Source of the DNA: an uncultured Clostridia bacterium
GTDB taxonomy: Bacteria > Bacillota > Clostridia > TANB77 > CAG-508
DNA: 59,885 nt
Reading direction: 5' to 3'
Assembly: GCA_934130355.1 (NCBI GenBank)
Contig: CAKOXV010000010.1
Location: 1 to 59,885, forward strand
The position numbers and the translations under genes are program-made. Within the stretch, counting starts at the first letter, position 1. Every line of letters starts with the position of its first letter. The notes beneath the pieces were generated by a model. That model saw only the letters and a list, made by a program, of their open reading frames with translations, was not told the DNA's origin and did no database searches. This document shows, in pieces, positions 49,966 through 58,168 of this stretch.

Positions 49966-50868
49966 ATGCCAGCAAAAACAAAAGAAGGAAAAAAAGTTGC
50001 ATCTACAAAGAAGAACAGTACAACTAAAAAACCAATAGAAAAAAAAGAAACTACTTCTAAAAAAGCAACTAAAAACACAAAAACTACAAAAAGTTCTAAA
50101 ACCACTAAAAAAACAACTACCAAAAGAGAAACAAGAAAAAAATCAACTTATATACCAAAAGTAAAAGCAAAAACAAAAACTGCTAAAAAGGCAACTCCTC
50201 TTGCAGAAGTTGTAGAATATTATGACTTACCTTATAGATATAATGAAACAATTGTAAAAATATTATACCAAACTCCTGATACTTTATTTGTATATTGGGA
50301 TGTCTCAGATTCAGACAGAGCAAATTATATAAAACAATATGGAGAAAACTTCTTCAATATAACAAGACCTGTTTTAATCGTACATAATGATACTATGAAT
50401 TACAGTTTCGAAGTTCCTATAAATGATTTTGCAAATAGTTGGTATCTACATATAAATAATAGTAAATGTAATTATAGAGTAGAACTTGGAAGAAGGCCTA
50501 ACTATTACAGTCAAGAAGCCGCAGAAGAAATTCAAAAAAATATTAAAACAGATTATATATATGTATCATCATCAAATGAAATAGAATCACCAAATGATCA
50601 TGTTTTATTTAGTACAAATGAGAATAATACTGTAAAATTTAGAAATGTTAAAAACTCTAAAGAAATTTCAATTTCATTATTTGATATTGTAAAACATTTA
50701 CCTTCAGTAAAAAAAGTCCAAAATATTCCTTACATTAGTGAAGAATTATTAAAAAATTTGTATTCCGGAATTTATGAAAATGAAGATATATCATTATTTG
50801 AAAAACTTACAAACCCATCTTCTGCCGGAAATTCATCATCTGGAAATATTTCATCAAGATTCATTTAG
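49966..50868 (+). CDS. DUF4912 protein with Lys-rich N-terminus
   Basis: The 300-residue protein starts with about 70 residues of Lys/Thr-rich, disordered, nucleic-acid-binding-like sequence, then a DUF4912 domain (YDLPYRYNETIVKILYQTPDTLFVYWD and following, about 85-215), which resembles a carbohydrate-binding or Ig-like beta sandwich. AGGAGG precedes the ATG. It is immediately followed by a GH57 branching enzyme gene, a common association pointing to glycogen or polysaccharide metabolism. The function is not established. Confidence 0.85.
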   Translation: MPAKTKEGKKVASTKKNSTTKKPIEKKETTSKKATKNTKTTKSSKTTKKTTTKRETRKKSTYIPKVKAKTKTAKKATPLAEVVEYYDLPYRYNETIVKILYQTPDTLFVYWDVSDSDRANYIKQYGENFFNITRPVLIVHNDTMNYSFEVPINDFANSWYLHINNSKCNYRVELGRRPNYYSQEAAEEIQKNIKTDYIYVSSSNEIESPNDHVLFSTNENNTVKFRNVKNSKEISISLFDIVKHLPSVKKVQNIPYISEELLKNLYSGIYENEDISLFEKLTNPSSAGNSSSGNISSRFI

Positions 50869-50873
50869 ATTAC

Positions 50874-50904
50874 AAATGTCGTAGGAATTTTCCCTACGGC
50901 ATTT
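50874..50904 (+). terminator. Hairpin between DUF4912 and GH57 genes
   Basis: A 12-bp stem AAATGTCGTAGG/CCTACGGCATTT (one G-T pair) has only a weak T-tract, so it may attenuate rather than stop transcription. Confidence 0.55.
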
Positions 50905-50932
50905 ATTACATATAGATAAAGGAGATTAAATT

Positions 50933-52522
50933 ATGCAAAAAAAAGGATATGTAAGTTTTGTATTACATGCACATCTTCCATTTATTCATCATCCCGAAAG
51001 TGATGATTATCTTGAAGAATCATGGTTATATGAAGCTATTTCAGAAACATATATACCATTATTACAAAGTTATCAAAAATTAGTTGATGAGGGTGTTAAT
51101 TTTAGAATAACAATGTCTATAACCCCTACTCTACTTTCAATGTTTGATAATAAATTGTTACAACAAAAATATATAAATTATTTAAAAAAATTAATTGAAT
51201 TGTCAGAAAAAGAAATTGAACGTACTCAATATGATGAAAGAGTTAATAGATTAGCTCATTATTATCATGATAGATACTCAAATGACTTGCATCTTTTTAG
51301 AGATGTTTGGAAATGCAACATTATAGAGCAATTTAAACATTTTCAAGATATTGGAGTATTAGAAATAATAACATGTGGTGCTACACATGGTTACTTCCCT
51401 ATTTTATATGTTAATGAAGAAGCTGTCAGAGCTCAAATTGCAGTTGGTGTTCAAACTTATGAAAGATTTTTCGGTAGAAAACCTCGTGGAATTTGGTTAC
51501 CTGAATGTGGCTATGTTCCAGAAGCTGACAAATACCTAAAAGAATTTGGAATTGAGTATGCAATTGTAGAATCTCATGGAATTTTATATGCAGATCCTAC
51601 TCCTATTTATGGAACTTGTGCACCTATTGTTTCACCTGGAGGACTTGTTTGCTTTGGTCGTGATATGAAATCATCTCAACAAGTTTGGAGTTCTATTGAT
51701 GGATATCCTGGAGATTTCAATTATAGAGAATTTTATAGAGATATTGGTTATGAAGCTGATTATGATTATATAAAACCTTATATTGCTCATAATGGTGTCC
51801 GTGTTCACACAGGTATTAAATATTACAGAATTACTGGTAAAACTGATCAAAAAGATTATTATGATGTTCAATGGGCTCATGATTCTGCTGAGAGACAAGC
51901 TGGACATTTTATGAACTCACGTACTGAACAAATTAATAATGTTTCACAATATATGGATAAACCACCAATCATTTTATGTCCTTATGATGCTGAATTATAT
52001 GGTCACTGGTGGTATGAAGGTCCTTACTGGTTATATATTTTATTTAAGAAAATTTATTATGACGAGTGTAATTTTGAATTAATTACTCCTTCTGAATACA
52101 TAGATAAATATCCAGAAATTCAAGTTAGCACACCATGTCGTTCAAGTTGGGGTGCAAATGGTTACAGTGGAGTTTGGCTAAATCCTACAAATGATTATGT
52201 ACACCGTCACTTACATAAAGCTGCTGAAAGAATGATTGAACTTGCAACTTCTTACCCTGATGCAAAAGGAATTATAAAAGATGCTCTTAACCAAGCTGCT
52301 CGTGAATTACTTCTAGCTCAAACTAGTTGTTGGTTATTTATCATTACAAATGGTACAATGGTTGATTATGCAAAAAAACGTATTAAAGATCACATTGGTC
52401 GTTTTACCAAATTATATTATGAAATAAAAGATAATAAAATTGACAAAAACTTTTTAAAAGATATTCAATTAAAAGATTGTATATTCCCTGATATTGATTA
52501 TCACATTTACAAAAAGTTATAA
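50933..52522 (+). CDS. GH57 family 1,4-alpha-glucan branching enzyme-like protein
   Basis: The 529-residue cytoplasmic enzyme has the GH57 motifs HAHLPF (12-17), the nucleophile Glu E191 in WLPECGYVPEADK, the acid Asp D352 in CPYDAELYGHWWYEGP, and a helical C-terminal DUF1957 domain with conserved Trp. These features match the GH57 branching enzymes rather than GH13 GlgB. It would introduce alpha-1,6 branches in an alpha-glucan. AAAGGAG precedes the ATG. Confidence 0.9.
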   Translation: MQKKGYVSFVLHAHLPFIHHPESDDYLEESWLYEAISETYIPLLQSYQKLVDEGVNFRITMSITPTLLSMFDNKLLQQKYINYLKKLIELSEKEIERTQYDERVNRLAHYYHDRYSNDLHLFRDVWKCNIIEQFKHFQDIGVLEIITCGATHGYFPILYVNEEAVRAQIAVGVQTYERFFGRKPRGIWLPECGYVPEADKYLKEFGIEYAIVESHGILYADPTPIYGTCAPIVSPGGLVCFGRDMKSSQQVWSSIDGYPGDFNYREFYRDIGYEADYDYIKPYIAHNGVRVHTGIKYYRITGKTDQKDYYDVQWAHDSAERQAGHFMNSRTEQINNVSQYMDKPPIILCPYDAELYGHWWYEGPYWLYILFKKIYYDECNFELITPSEYIDKYPEIQVSTPCRSSWGANGYSGVWLNPTNDYVHRHLHKAAERMIELATSYPDAKGIIKDALNQAARELLLAQTSCWLFIITNGTMVDYAKKRIKDHIGRFTKLYYEIKDNKIDKNFLKDIQLKDCIFPDIDYHIYKKL

Positions 52523-52530
52523 ACTAACAA

Positions 52531-52570
52531 GGAAACTATAAGTTGCAAAATACTTATAGTTTTCTTTTTA
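52531..52570 (+). terminator. Terminator of the GH57 gene
   Basis: GAAACTATAAGT/ACTTATAGTTTTC stem followed by TTTTTAT on the plus strand. Confidence 0.8.
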
Positions 52571-52672
52571 TACATGCTCCATTTTTTAACTTTTGGAATA
52601 TTATATTTTAGTTATTGTATATAATTTTAAATTTAGCAAATAATATACAAAACGGTTTAAAAGGAGCTATTT

Positions 52673-53539
52673 ATGAGTTCATTATGTATAAAAACTAATA
52701 ATGAGAATATTTTAACTTATTTGCAAAGCGAATTCTCAGATTTTAATATGCTTAATGTTTCTTATTCAAGAAATGAATTTAAGTCTTATAAAAATATAAT
52801 AATTCATTACAAAGGAATAGATAATGAACTTTTTTACACGAAACTTGCAACAATTCTCTCCTATCTAGTTATTGATTATTATGAAAATAGTATTATAAAA
52901 AATATTCTTTATGCTAATTATTTTTATTTTGACTCTTCTGAATTTGAAAAAATTTTAGATTTATGTGATGAAAATCTTTGTGATGGTGATGAATTCTCAT
53001 TTGTTAATAGACAAATTGTGCTTTTTAATATATTTTATGAATATATTTCTACACACCATTCTATTGTACTTACAGGTTTTGTGAACTTTAGACTAAAACA
53101 ATATAGAACTATTTTAGAAAAACTTGTGGACTTTTCTGTGAATGAATACATTATTGAAAGAGAATATTTCGAATTCATTTCTTTATTGAAAGTTTATGTA
53201 AATTCTCAAAAACCTTCTCATAAAACTGTTCACTTGATATCTCTTGAAAATGAACTATTATTATTAGATGAAGATATGCAATTAATTGATGTTAATAACT
53301 ATTCTTTAAATGCAAAATATTTATCAGATGTTTCTTTTTCAAATAATGATTATATATTAAACACATTACTAAACTTATTACCTGATAAAATCTATTTACA
53401 TCTCATATCTTCTTTAAATAACTTAGATTTTATTAATACAATAAAACTTATTTTTGAAGAACAAATTGAAATTTGTCAAGATTGCAACATTTGCAATTTA
53501 TATAAATATATAGTAAAAAAGACCGGAATTGAAAAATAA
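52673..53539 (+). CDS. ytxC: YtxC-family sporulation-associated protein
   Basis: The 288-residue soluble protein matches the layout of the YtxC family: an N-terminal alpha/beta part with LSYLVIDYYENSIIKNIL, a central FVNFRLKQYRTILEKLVDFSVNEYIIEREYFEF-type helical region (conserved FRL and Y-I residues) and a late CQDCNICNLYKYI. The family is found in spore formers and called sporulation protein, but its activity is unknown. AAAGGAG precedes the ATG. Confidence 0.85.
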   Translation: MSSLCIKTNNENILTYLQSEFSDFNMLNVSYSRNEFKSYKNIIIHYKGIDNELFYTKLATILSYLVIDYYENSIIKNILYANYFYFDSSEFEKILDLCDENLCDGDEFSFVNRQIVLFNIFYEYISTHHSIVLTGFVNFRLKQYRTILEKLVDFSVNEYIIEREYFEFISLLKVYVNSQKPSHKTVHLISLENELLLLDEDMQLIDVNNYSLNAKYLSDVSFSNNDYILNTLLNLLPDKIYLHLISSLNNLDFINTIKLIFEEQIEICQDCNICNLYKYIVKKTGIEK

Positions 53540-53558
53540 TTTTCAATTCCGATTTTTT
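53525..53558. terminator. Bidirectional terminator between ytxC and the symporter gene
   Basis: A perfect 11-bp stem GGAATTGAAAA/TTTTCAATTCC, starting inside the last codons of ytxC, is followed by GATTTTTTC on plus. On minus it lies just after the symporter stop (53560). Confidence 0.8.
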
Positions 53559-53559
53559 C

Positions 53560-54819
53560 TTAAACTTCTTTATTTTCTAACCACTGTTTTCCATCTACAA
53601 TTCTTGTTACCATCATTGATGATACTGTATCTCCAACTACATTTAGCATTGTTGCTGGAGGGTCAATAATTGTTGCAATTATTGTTAATATTGGTAATGC
53701 TGCTACTGGATAACCTAACATTGTTATAATTAACATTTCTGAAATTGTTCCACCACCTATTGGAACTCCTGTTATTAGTAAATTAGCAAGTAGTGCCACT
53801 CCAATGACTCCTAAAACTTCTCCTGGTGTTGCCAAGCTTGTTCCAAATAAACAAACTAAAAACATTATTTTAAATACTGATCCTATAATAGAACCATCTT
53901 TGTGAAAGCTTGTTCCTAATGGTATTGTTGTTTCGGCAATGTCATCTGGTACACCCATTTTTTTACTACATTCAATATTTACAGGTATTGATGCTGCACT
54001 TGAACATGTTGCTAATGATGTTATTGTTGATGGTAAAACATTTTTCCAAAATGTTTTTATTCCTTTTTTTCCACCTGCTATAAAAGCATATAATGTATAC
54101 ATTATAAAATAAAATGCTATTGCTACTATTGTATAAATTACAAATGTTTTTAAATATCCTACTACAATAGTTTCTCCAAAACTTCCTACTAAAGCTGCGA
54201 AATAGCATCCAAGTCCTATTGGAGCATAATACATAATGATTTTTACCACATTATTTAAAACTTCATTTGCTGAAACCAAAAAGTCTATTACAGGCTTTGC
54301 TTTTTCACCTGTCATATTTATGGCTAACCCAAATATTATTGCTGCAACCAATAATGCTATAATGTTTTCTTTTGATAGTAATTTTGTAAAGTCATTTACT
54401 GTTAATAATTTTACAGTTCTATCTAATATTGAAACATCTTCTTCTGCTGTTGTTTCTTCATCTGTCGTTTCTTGTAAAGCTTCTTTGATTTGAGCCCCAT
54501 CTTCTGGTTCTACTAATTTGACAAAATATGTACTAATAAAACCTACAAATACTGCAATAATTGATGTGAATAAAAATACACATATTATTGTGATCATTAT
54601 TTTGCCTAATCTTTTTGGCGTTTTCATTTTTGTAATTGATGTTGTGATTGTTAGAAAAATAAGTGGTACAATGATGACTAATAAAAGGTTTAAGAATAAG
54701 TCTCCTAATGGACTAAGTATAGTTGCTTTTTCTTGGAATATAATCCCTACGATTGCACCAACAATTATAGCAACTAATAAAATAATTGTTGATTTGTAAT
54801 TTGATAAAAAATTTTTCAT
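53560..54819 (-). CDS. Dicarboxylate/amino acid:cation symporter (DAACS family)
   Basis: The protein of about 419 residues has eight helices and the two re-entrant loops of the family: the Ser-rich SSAASIPV segment and the TIPLGTSFHKDGS and GGGTISEM regions. The family imports Glu, Asp or C4-dicarboxylates with Na+ or H+. Start taken at ATG 54819, 4 nt after AGAGGTAG; the longer ATG at 54837 would place that site inside the gene. Substrate is not fixed by sequence. Confidence 0.93.
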   Translation of the reverse strand: MKNFLSNYKSTIILLVAIIVGAIVGIIFQEKATILSPLGDLFLNLLLVIIVPLIFLTITTSITKMKTPKRLGKIMITIICVFLFTSIIAVFVGFISTYFVKLVEPEDGAQIKEALQETTDEETTAEEDVSILDRTVKLLTVNDFTKLLSKENIIALLVAAIIFGLAINMTGEKAKPVIDFLVSANEVLNNVVKIIMYYAPIGLGCYFAALVGSFGETIVVGYLKTFVIYTIVAIAFYFIMYTLYAFIAGGKKGIKTFWKNVLPSTITSLATCSSAASIPVNIECSKKMGVPDDIAETTIPLGTSFHKDGSIIGSVFKIMFLVCLFGTSLATPGEVLGVIGVALLANLLITGVPIGGGTISEMLIITMLGYPVAALPILTIIATIIDPPATMLNVVGDTVSSMMVTRIVDGKQWLENKEV

Positions 54820-55011
54820 AATACTACCTCTTTTCATTCAAAGGCAACTGAAAATATAATTATATCTTCAGAATTTGTGTTCATTATATCCAATAATATG
54901 AATTTTATCAATAGTTTATGACAATTTTTTTGTTGACTTTTTTATATCTTTTTGATATCATATCTTGTATATGAGTGTACAAAGTTAATAATTTATAGGA
55001 GGTCTTTACAA

Positions 55012-55380
55012 ATGTCCAAAAATTTAAAATTTATAGTATCTATATTACTTATTTTAGCAATTGTTTTTAGTTATTCTTATGTATTTGCTATTAATATGAA
55101 TTTAGATAGCAACACAAATACTGCTGGTAACTCAACTAATACCACAGGTAATACTTCAAATTCCGGTAATACATCTAATACTACTGGAAATACTTCAAAC
55201 AATTCTAGTTCTGATACAACAAGTACTACTCGTTCAACAGAATCTATAGTTTCATCATCTTCAGTTACTACTTCTGAATTTGATTTGGAATTAAATAATA
55301 TTTTATTTATTTGTTTAATTGTAGTTGGTGTATTACTTATCTTATTAGGTATTGCAATTTTAATTAGGTTAAAAAAATAA
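55012..55380 (+). CDS. Secreted Thr/Asn/Ser-rich protein with C-terminal membrane helix
   Basis: ATG 55012 with a strong AGGAGGTC site. The 122-residue product has a signal helix (about residues 6-24, ILLILAIVFSYSYVFA), a low-complexity stretch with repeats of NTTGNTSN type, a Ser/Thr-rich stalk and a C-terminal transmembrane helix (about 96-117) ending RLKK. The topology suits a short surface stalk, possibly glycosylated. Family not recognised. Own terminator at 55381. Confidence 0.7.
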   Translation: MSKNLKFIVSILLILAIVFSYSYVFAINMNLDSNTNTAGNSTNTTGNTSNSGNTSNTTGNTSNNSSSDTTSTTRSTESIVSSSSVTTSEFDLELNNILFICLIVVGVLLILLGIAILIRLKK

Positions 55381-55410
55381 AAGCATACTAAGCTGTAGTA
55401 TGCTTTTTTT
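55381..55410. terminator. Bidirectional terminator
   Basis: AAGCATACTA/TAGTATGCTT stem followed by TTTTTAT on plus; convergent with sleB (stop at 55409). Confidence 0.8.
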
Positions 55411-56086
55411 ATTTACAAAATCTATGTTTTCCTATTGTTACTGTTAATGGTCTTGACCAAATCCATTTATTTGTTGCTGTACTTGGATTAAAATAATAAA
55501 TAGCACCATAAGATGGATCCCATCCATTTAATGCATCTTGTGCTGCTTTTTTTGCAGTTGAATCTGGAGTCATATTAACTTGACCATCTGCAACAGCATC
55601 AAATGCTCCACTTTGATAAACTACACCTGATATTGTATTAGGAAATTTACTACTTTTTACTCTATTCATTATTACTGCTCCAACAGCAACTTGTCCTGTA
55701 TATGGCTCTCCCCTTGCTTCTCCATATATAACTCTTGCTAATAAATTTACATTTGACGAATTATTTGTAGAGCTACTTGATGATGAACTGCTTGTAATTC
55801 CCATTGCTGCTAATGTTTTTGTTCCTGCTATTCCATCAACTGCAAGTCCATTTTTTTGTTGAAATTTTTTTACTGCTGTTACTGTTAAACTTCCATATAT
55901 TCCATCTACACTTCCATTATAATATCCCCATCTTTTTAACTTATCTTGAATTGTTCTTACTTCTGACCCTCTTGAGCCATATTTTGATAAAGCTTCAACA
56001 ACTGGTGCATTTTCAAATAAGACTACTGTTACAAGTATAAGTGTTAATGCTATTAATATACTACTAACAACTATTTTTCTTTTCAT
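55409..56086 (-). CDS. sleB: SleB-type spore cortex-lytic/cell wall hydrolase
   Basis: The 225-residue exported enzyme has a signal helix (8-25), a peptidoglycan-binding domain (SRGSEVRTIQDKLKRWGYY..GIYGSLTVTAVKKFQ), a Ser linker and a Hydrolase_2 domain with the catalytic Glu in YGEARGEPYTGQVAVGAVI. SleB is the lytic transglycosylase that opens the cortex at germination; a vegetative SleB-like hydrolase is the alternative. Start ATG 56086 chosen for AAAGGGTG; the upstream ATG at 56107 lacks a site. Confidence 0.9.
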   Translation of the reverse strand: MKRKIVVSSILIALTLILVTVVLFENAPVVEALSKYGSRGSEVRTIQDKLKRWGYYNGSVDGIYGSLTVTAVKKFQQKNGLAVDGIAGTKTLAAMGITSSSSSSSSTNNSSNVNLLARVIYGEARGEPYTGQVAVGAVIMNRVKSSKFPNTISGVVYQSGAFDAVADGQVNMTPDSTAKKAAQDALNGWDPSYGAIYYFNPSTATNKWIWSRPLTVTIGKHRFCK

Positions 56087-56161
56087 ATAATCACCCTTTT
56101 TGTACATAATTTTATATTATTTTATACAAGTTTTGAATAATTATACAAAATCAAAATAATA

Positions 56162-56341
56162 TTTCCAATTAAGGCTAAATTAGCTTTAAATCATTTAAAT
56201 TAACAGTATTAATATTAATTATTACATAGCAAAAACATATCTAGGGTCTTCGTCGGGGGTCTTTGCTTTATTCCATAATTAATATTAATACTGTTAAATA
56301 AATAGATTTTCAAAATAAAAATATTTAGCCTTAATTGGAAA
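56162..56341. repeat. Palindromic structured element, copy D
   Basis: The outermost perfect 19-bp arms (56162-56180 and 56323-56341) carry TTTCCAATTAAGGCTAAAT and its complement. The inner perfect 21-bp arms (56200-56220, 56277-56297) enclose a core read on the minus strand: AGCAAA/TTTGCT stem (56262-56267, 56228-56233), GACCC, CGACGAAGACCC and TATG box. It lies between rnhA and sleB, its right end 5 nt from the rnhA stop codon. Confidence 0.85.
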
Positions 56342-56346
56342 ATATA

Positions 56347-56784
56347 TTATAAGTTCTTAATTGCTTCTCTTGCCATTTCATCACATCTATTATTAAACTC
56401 ATTATCTGCATGTCCTTTTACTTTAATAAATTCAACTTTATGTTTTTTAGTCAAATTATAAAGTTCTTGCCAAAGCTCCTTATTCTTTACTGGCTCTTTT
56501 CCAGAAGTTTTCCATCCATTTTTTAGCCAATTATAAATCCATCCTTGTTTAAAAGCATTTACAGTATAAGCACTATCACTATAAACTTGTACATCACTTT
56601 CTACTTTTAAGCATTTTAAAGCCTCAACAACAGCTGTAATTTCCATTACATTATTAGTTGTTTGTTTACATCCACCAGAAATTTCTTTTTTGGCATCTTT
56701 ATACATTAAAATTGCTCCCCATCCTCCTGGTCCGGGATTTCCAGAACATGCACCATCTGTATAAATTATAACTTTTTCACTCAT
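56347..56784 (-). CDS. rnhA: Ribonuclease HI
   Basis: The 145-residue enzyme cuts RNA in RNA-DNA hybrids. D10 in YTDGACSGNPGPGGWG, the Glu in NNVMEITAVVEAL, the Asp in VYSDSAYTVNAF and the late HADNEFNNRCDEMA give the full catalytic set. Length normal, basic protrusion helix present (GWIYNWLKNGWK). Confidence 0.97.
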   Translation of the reverse strand: MSEKVIIYTDGACSGNPGPGGWGAILMYKDAKKEISGGCKQTTNNVMEITAVVEALKCLKVESDVQVYSDSAYTVNAFKQGWIYNWLKNGWKTSGKEPVKNKELWQELYNLTKKHKVEFIKVKGHADNEFNNRCDEMAREAIKNL

Positions 56785-56897
56785 GTTTCCTCCATTAAAT
56801 ATTTATTTTTTCTCTTTTAGTATTTGTTTTTTAGATATTTTATGATAAGATTATATCAAGAATTTTATATTTTTTCAATATAATCAAGGAGGTTTTC

Positions 56898-58136
56898 ATG
56901 AGTAATGTATTAGGAATCATAGCAGAATATAACCCATTTCATAATGGACATATTTACCAATTAAATAGTTCAAAATCAATTACAAATTCAGATTACTCTA
57001 TAGTTGTAATGAGTGGAAATTTTACCCAAAGAGGTGATGTTGCTATTGTAGATAAATGGACTAGAGCTCAAATGGCCCTAGAAAACGGTATTGATTTAGT
57101 AATTGAGTTGCCTACTGTTTATGCTGTTTCAAGTGCAGAAAACTTTGCTTCTGGAGCTATTAAAATTTTAGATTCTCTTGGAATAGTAAACTTTCTTTCT
57201 TTTGGTAGTGAATGTAATGATATCTCAATTTTATCTCAAATTACAGATGTCTTAGTTGATGAGCCATCCGAATATAAAGCATTACTATCACATGAATTAG
57301 ATAAAGGTGTATCTTTTCCAAAGGCTAGAGAAAGAGCTTTAATGATGTATTTAAATGATGTTCGTAGATTTGCAAGTGTACTTTCTTCTCCTAATAATAT
57401 TTTAGGTATAGAATATTTAAAAGCTATAAAAAGACAAAAAAGTCTTATTCAGCCTATTACAATACAACGTAAAGATTCAAAATATAATGATGATACAATT
57501 CCTACTGATTCTCAATTTGCTAGTGCTACTGCTCTTCGTAAACTATGCGTTTCTCATCATTCAGACATTTTGCAAAGATTTATGCCAGAAGCCTCTTATA
57601 ATATCTTAAATAATGCTATAGAAAATGGAAATATCGTTAAAAATATTTCAGATTTTGATAAATTAATTATTTATACATTAAGAAGAATGTCCACAGATGA
57701 AATTGCAAATTTACCAGATGTTTCTGAAGGTCTTGAATTTGCAATAAAATCAGCAGTTAACCAATGTAACACTGTTTCTGAATTATTATCAATTATAAAT
57801 ACTAAAAGATATACTCAAACTAGATTGCAACGTATTCTTTTATATGCTATTCTTGGCATTACTAAAAAAGATATGCAACTTTCTAAAACCACAAAACCTT
57901 ATATACGAGTTTTAGGTTTTAATGATAAAGGACGTGAATTAATTAGTGAAATTTCTAAAAGAAATAAAAAATTAACTATGATATCTTCTGTAAAAAAATT
58001 TATGGATAGCAATCCAAATAAAAATATGAAACAATTACTTGAAAAAGATATTTGGGCTACTAATGTTTACACTTTAGGATATGAATATGATTCTATTGGT
58101 AATTTAGATTATACGCATAAATTAATTATAGGGTAA
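56898..58136 (+). CDS. tmcAL: tRNA(Met) cytidine acetate ligase
   Basis: The 412-residue YlbM/TmcAL enzyme makes N4-acetylcytidine at the elongator tRNA-Met wobble position from acetate and ATP. The nucleotidyltransferase motif is GIIAEYNPFHNGHIYQL, with VVMSGNFTQRGDVAIVDKW and IELPTVYAVSSAENFA following. Length normal. AAGGAGG precedes the ATG. Confidence 0.96.
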   Translation: MSNVLGIIAEYNPFHNGHIYQLNSSKSITNSDYSIVVMSGNFTQRGDVAIVDKWTRAQMALENGIDLVIELPTVYAVSSAENFASGAIKILDSLGIVNFLSFGSECNDISILSQITDVLVDEPSEYKALLSHELDKGVSFPKARERALMMYLNDVRRFASVLSSPNNILGIEYLKAIKRQKSLIQPITIQRKDSKYNDDTIPTDSQFASATALRKLCVSHHSDILQRFMPEASYNILNNAIENGNIVKNISDFDKLIIYTLRRMSTDEIANLPDVSEGLEFAIKSAVNQCNTVSELLSIINTKRYTQTRLQRILLYAILGITKKDMQLSKTTKPYIRVLGFNDKGRELISEISKRNKKLTMISSVKKFMDSNPNKNMKQLLEKDIWATNVYTLGYEYDSIGNLDYTHKLIIG

Positions 58137-58168
58137 ATTAAGATTTCTCTTAACTTACCCTTTTCTTT
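58131..58168. terminator. Bidirectional terminator between tmcAL and the adhesin gene
   Basis: GGGTAA/TTACCC with an inner TAAGA/TCTTA stem, followed by TTTTCTTTTT on plus. The adhesin gene ends at 58169 on minus. Confidence 0.75.
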
